This document shows, piece by piece, positions 63,305-64,000 of a stretch of DNA of 64,000 nucleotides. Under the pieces are notes generated by a model. It was not told the origin of the DNA and did not search any database. It worked only from the letters and a program-made list of their open reading frames with translations. Position 1 is the first letter of the stretch. Each line of letters opens with the position of its first letter. The stretch covers positions 1 through 64,000 of the forward strand of contig NZ_FOPS01000002.1 of NCBI RefSeq assembly GCF_900113545.1, in the 5' to 3' direction. Both the position numbers and the translations under genes were made by a program. The stretch comes from Neisseria elongata subsp. elongata. GTDB taxonomy: Bacteria; Pseudomonadota; Gammaproteobacteria; Burkholderiales; Neisseriaceae.

Positions 63305-64000
63305 ATGACAACGAACAATCCCTTCCTGCGGGCACTCAAACGCACCAGTACCGTGCAGCAAATCGCCATCGGTCTGGTTTTGGGCGTACTGCTATACATC
63401 GTATCCCCGTCCGCCGCCAAAACAGCGGGTATTTTCGGCGACATGTTCGTCGGTGCGCTGAAAGCCGTGGCGCCGTTCCTGGTGTTTGTACTGGTAACGG
63501 CAGCCATCACCAAGCATCAAAAGGGCAACGAAACCCACATCAAACCGATTCTGCTGCTTTATCTGCTCGGTACGTTGGGTGCGGCACTGGTGGCCGTGGC
63601 CGCCGGCCTGGCTTTTCCGACCGAGCTGAAATTAATCGGCGGCAACGTCGAGTCCGCCGCCCCTTCCGGTATTGGCGAAGTATTGAAAACCGTACTGCTG
63701 AATTTGGTGGACAATCCGATTAAAGCCCTTTCTGGCGGTAACTATATCGGCATCCTCGCTTGGGCTCTGATGCTGGGTTTCGCCCTGCGCCATGCTTCCG
63801 CCACCACGCGTTCGATGGTGGCCGATATGGCGGACGCGGTATCCGACATTGTCGGCTGGGTTATCCGCTTTGCACCGCTGGGTATTTTCGGCCTGATTTC
63901 GGCCACATTGGCGGCCACCGGTTTTGAGGCGTTAAAAGACTATTTCCGCCTCCTCGTGGTGCTGGTGGGCTGTATGCTGTTTGTTGCATTCGTGTTCAAC
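63305..64000 (+). CDS. sstT: Serine/threonine:sodium symporter SstT, N-terminal part (3' end outside window)
   Basis: DAACS-family (dicarboxylate/amino acid:cation symporter) transporter of serine and threonine with sodium. 232 codons are present, open to the window end, where the full protein would be about 400. It begins [34 protein letters not shown] and includes [35 protein letters not shown] and [22 protein letters not shown], matching SstT. Ribosome site weak; TATAGA 32 bases upstream may be a -10. Confidence 0.9.
   Translation, partial: MTTNNPFLRALKRTSTVQQIAIGLVLGVLLYIVSPSAAKTAGIFGDMFVGALKAVAPFLVFVLVTAAITKHQKGNETHIKPILLLYLLGTLGAALVAVAAGLAFPTELKLIGGNVESAAPSGIGEVLKTVLLNLVDNPIKALSGGNYIGILAWALMLGFALRHASATTRSMVADMADAVSDIVGWVIRFAPLGIFGLISATLAATGFEALKDYFRLLVVLVGCMLFVAFVFN

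Overview
This is a chromosomal stretch from a Neisseria species (Betaproteobacteria, Neisseriaceae). The evidence is the very frequent 12-mer DNA uptake sequence AGGCCGTCTGAA (both orientations, often as inverted pairs that serve as terminators), neisserial repeats (one short Correia element, one dRS3-flanked NIME unit), the mtrR/mtrCDE efflux locus, a UbiM-type hydroxylase, and proteins closely resembling known neisserial ones. The uptake-sequence dialect is AG-DUS, not the AT-DUS of N. meningitidis and N. gonorrhoeae, and much of the window is GC-rich, so a commensal of the wider genus is likely. The species cannot be fixed from the sequence alone. Almost everything is core genome; there are no rRNA genes, CRISPR arrays, prophages or intact insertion sequences. 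|| Layout. 1-13.2 kb: end of an EF-Tu gene, tRNA-Trp, secE-nusG, rplK-rplA, an L10-type leader, rplJ-rplL, rpoB-rpoC. 13.4-21.6 kb: aroQ, the dusB-fis pair, rnhB, rlmH, a Correia element, a YccS-type membrane protein, pyrB-pyrI behind an apparent leader-peptide attenuator, and orn. 21.6-27.6 kb: NIME repeat, PPP-type phosphoesterase, xerC, argJ, a periplasmic repeat protein and a siderophore-interacting flavoprotein. 27.7-34.7 kb: mtrR divergent from mtrC-mtrD-mtrE. 34.9-41.8 kb: periplasmic alpha-carbonic anhydrase, small secreted protein, murJ, a 4-TM protein, beta-carbonic anhydrase-nadD, flavin reductase, a FarR/NadR-type MarR regulator, histidine phosphatase. 41.9-50.1 kb: parB and the complete atpIBEFHAGDC operon. 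50.5-57.3 kb: META-domain lipoprotein, rsmJ-Nudix pair, secreted protein, nitroreductase, ubiM, lipoprotein, AI-2E-type permease. 57.4-61.1 kb: tRNA-Thr, then a patch with uptake sequences of other Neisseriaceae dialects (AGGCTACCTGAA and AGGCTGCCTGAA) that holds two unrecognised genes and the 3' part of mnmG. 61.1-64 kb: EamA transporter, DUF1415 and DUF454 genes, and the start of sstT, cut by the window end. || Most notable signals: (1) the 57.6-61.1 kb patch, which looks imported from an Eikenella/Simonsiella-like relative and is bracketed by 30-bp direct repeats; (2) an Arg-rich 37-codon leader ORF overlapping an intrinsic terminator before pyrB, with the geometry of enteric pyrBI attenuation; (3) an AcrR-like operator lying on both divergent mtr promoters; (4) the orientation of DUS inverted pairs, which appears to separate operon-internal hairpins (no U-run) from operon-end terminators (U-run); (5) DUS copies that supply stop codons or abut start codons. 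No wholly new multi-gene system is evident.
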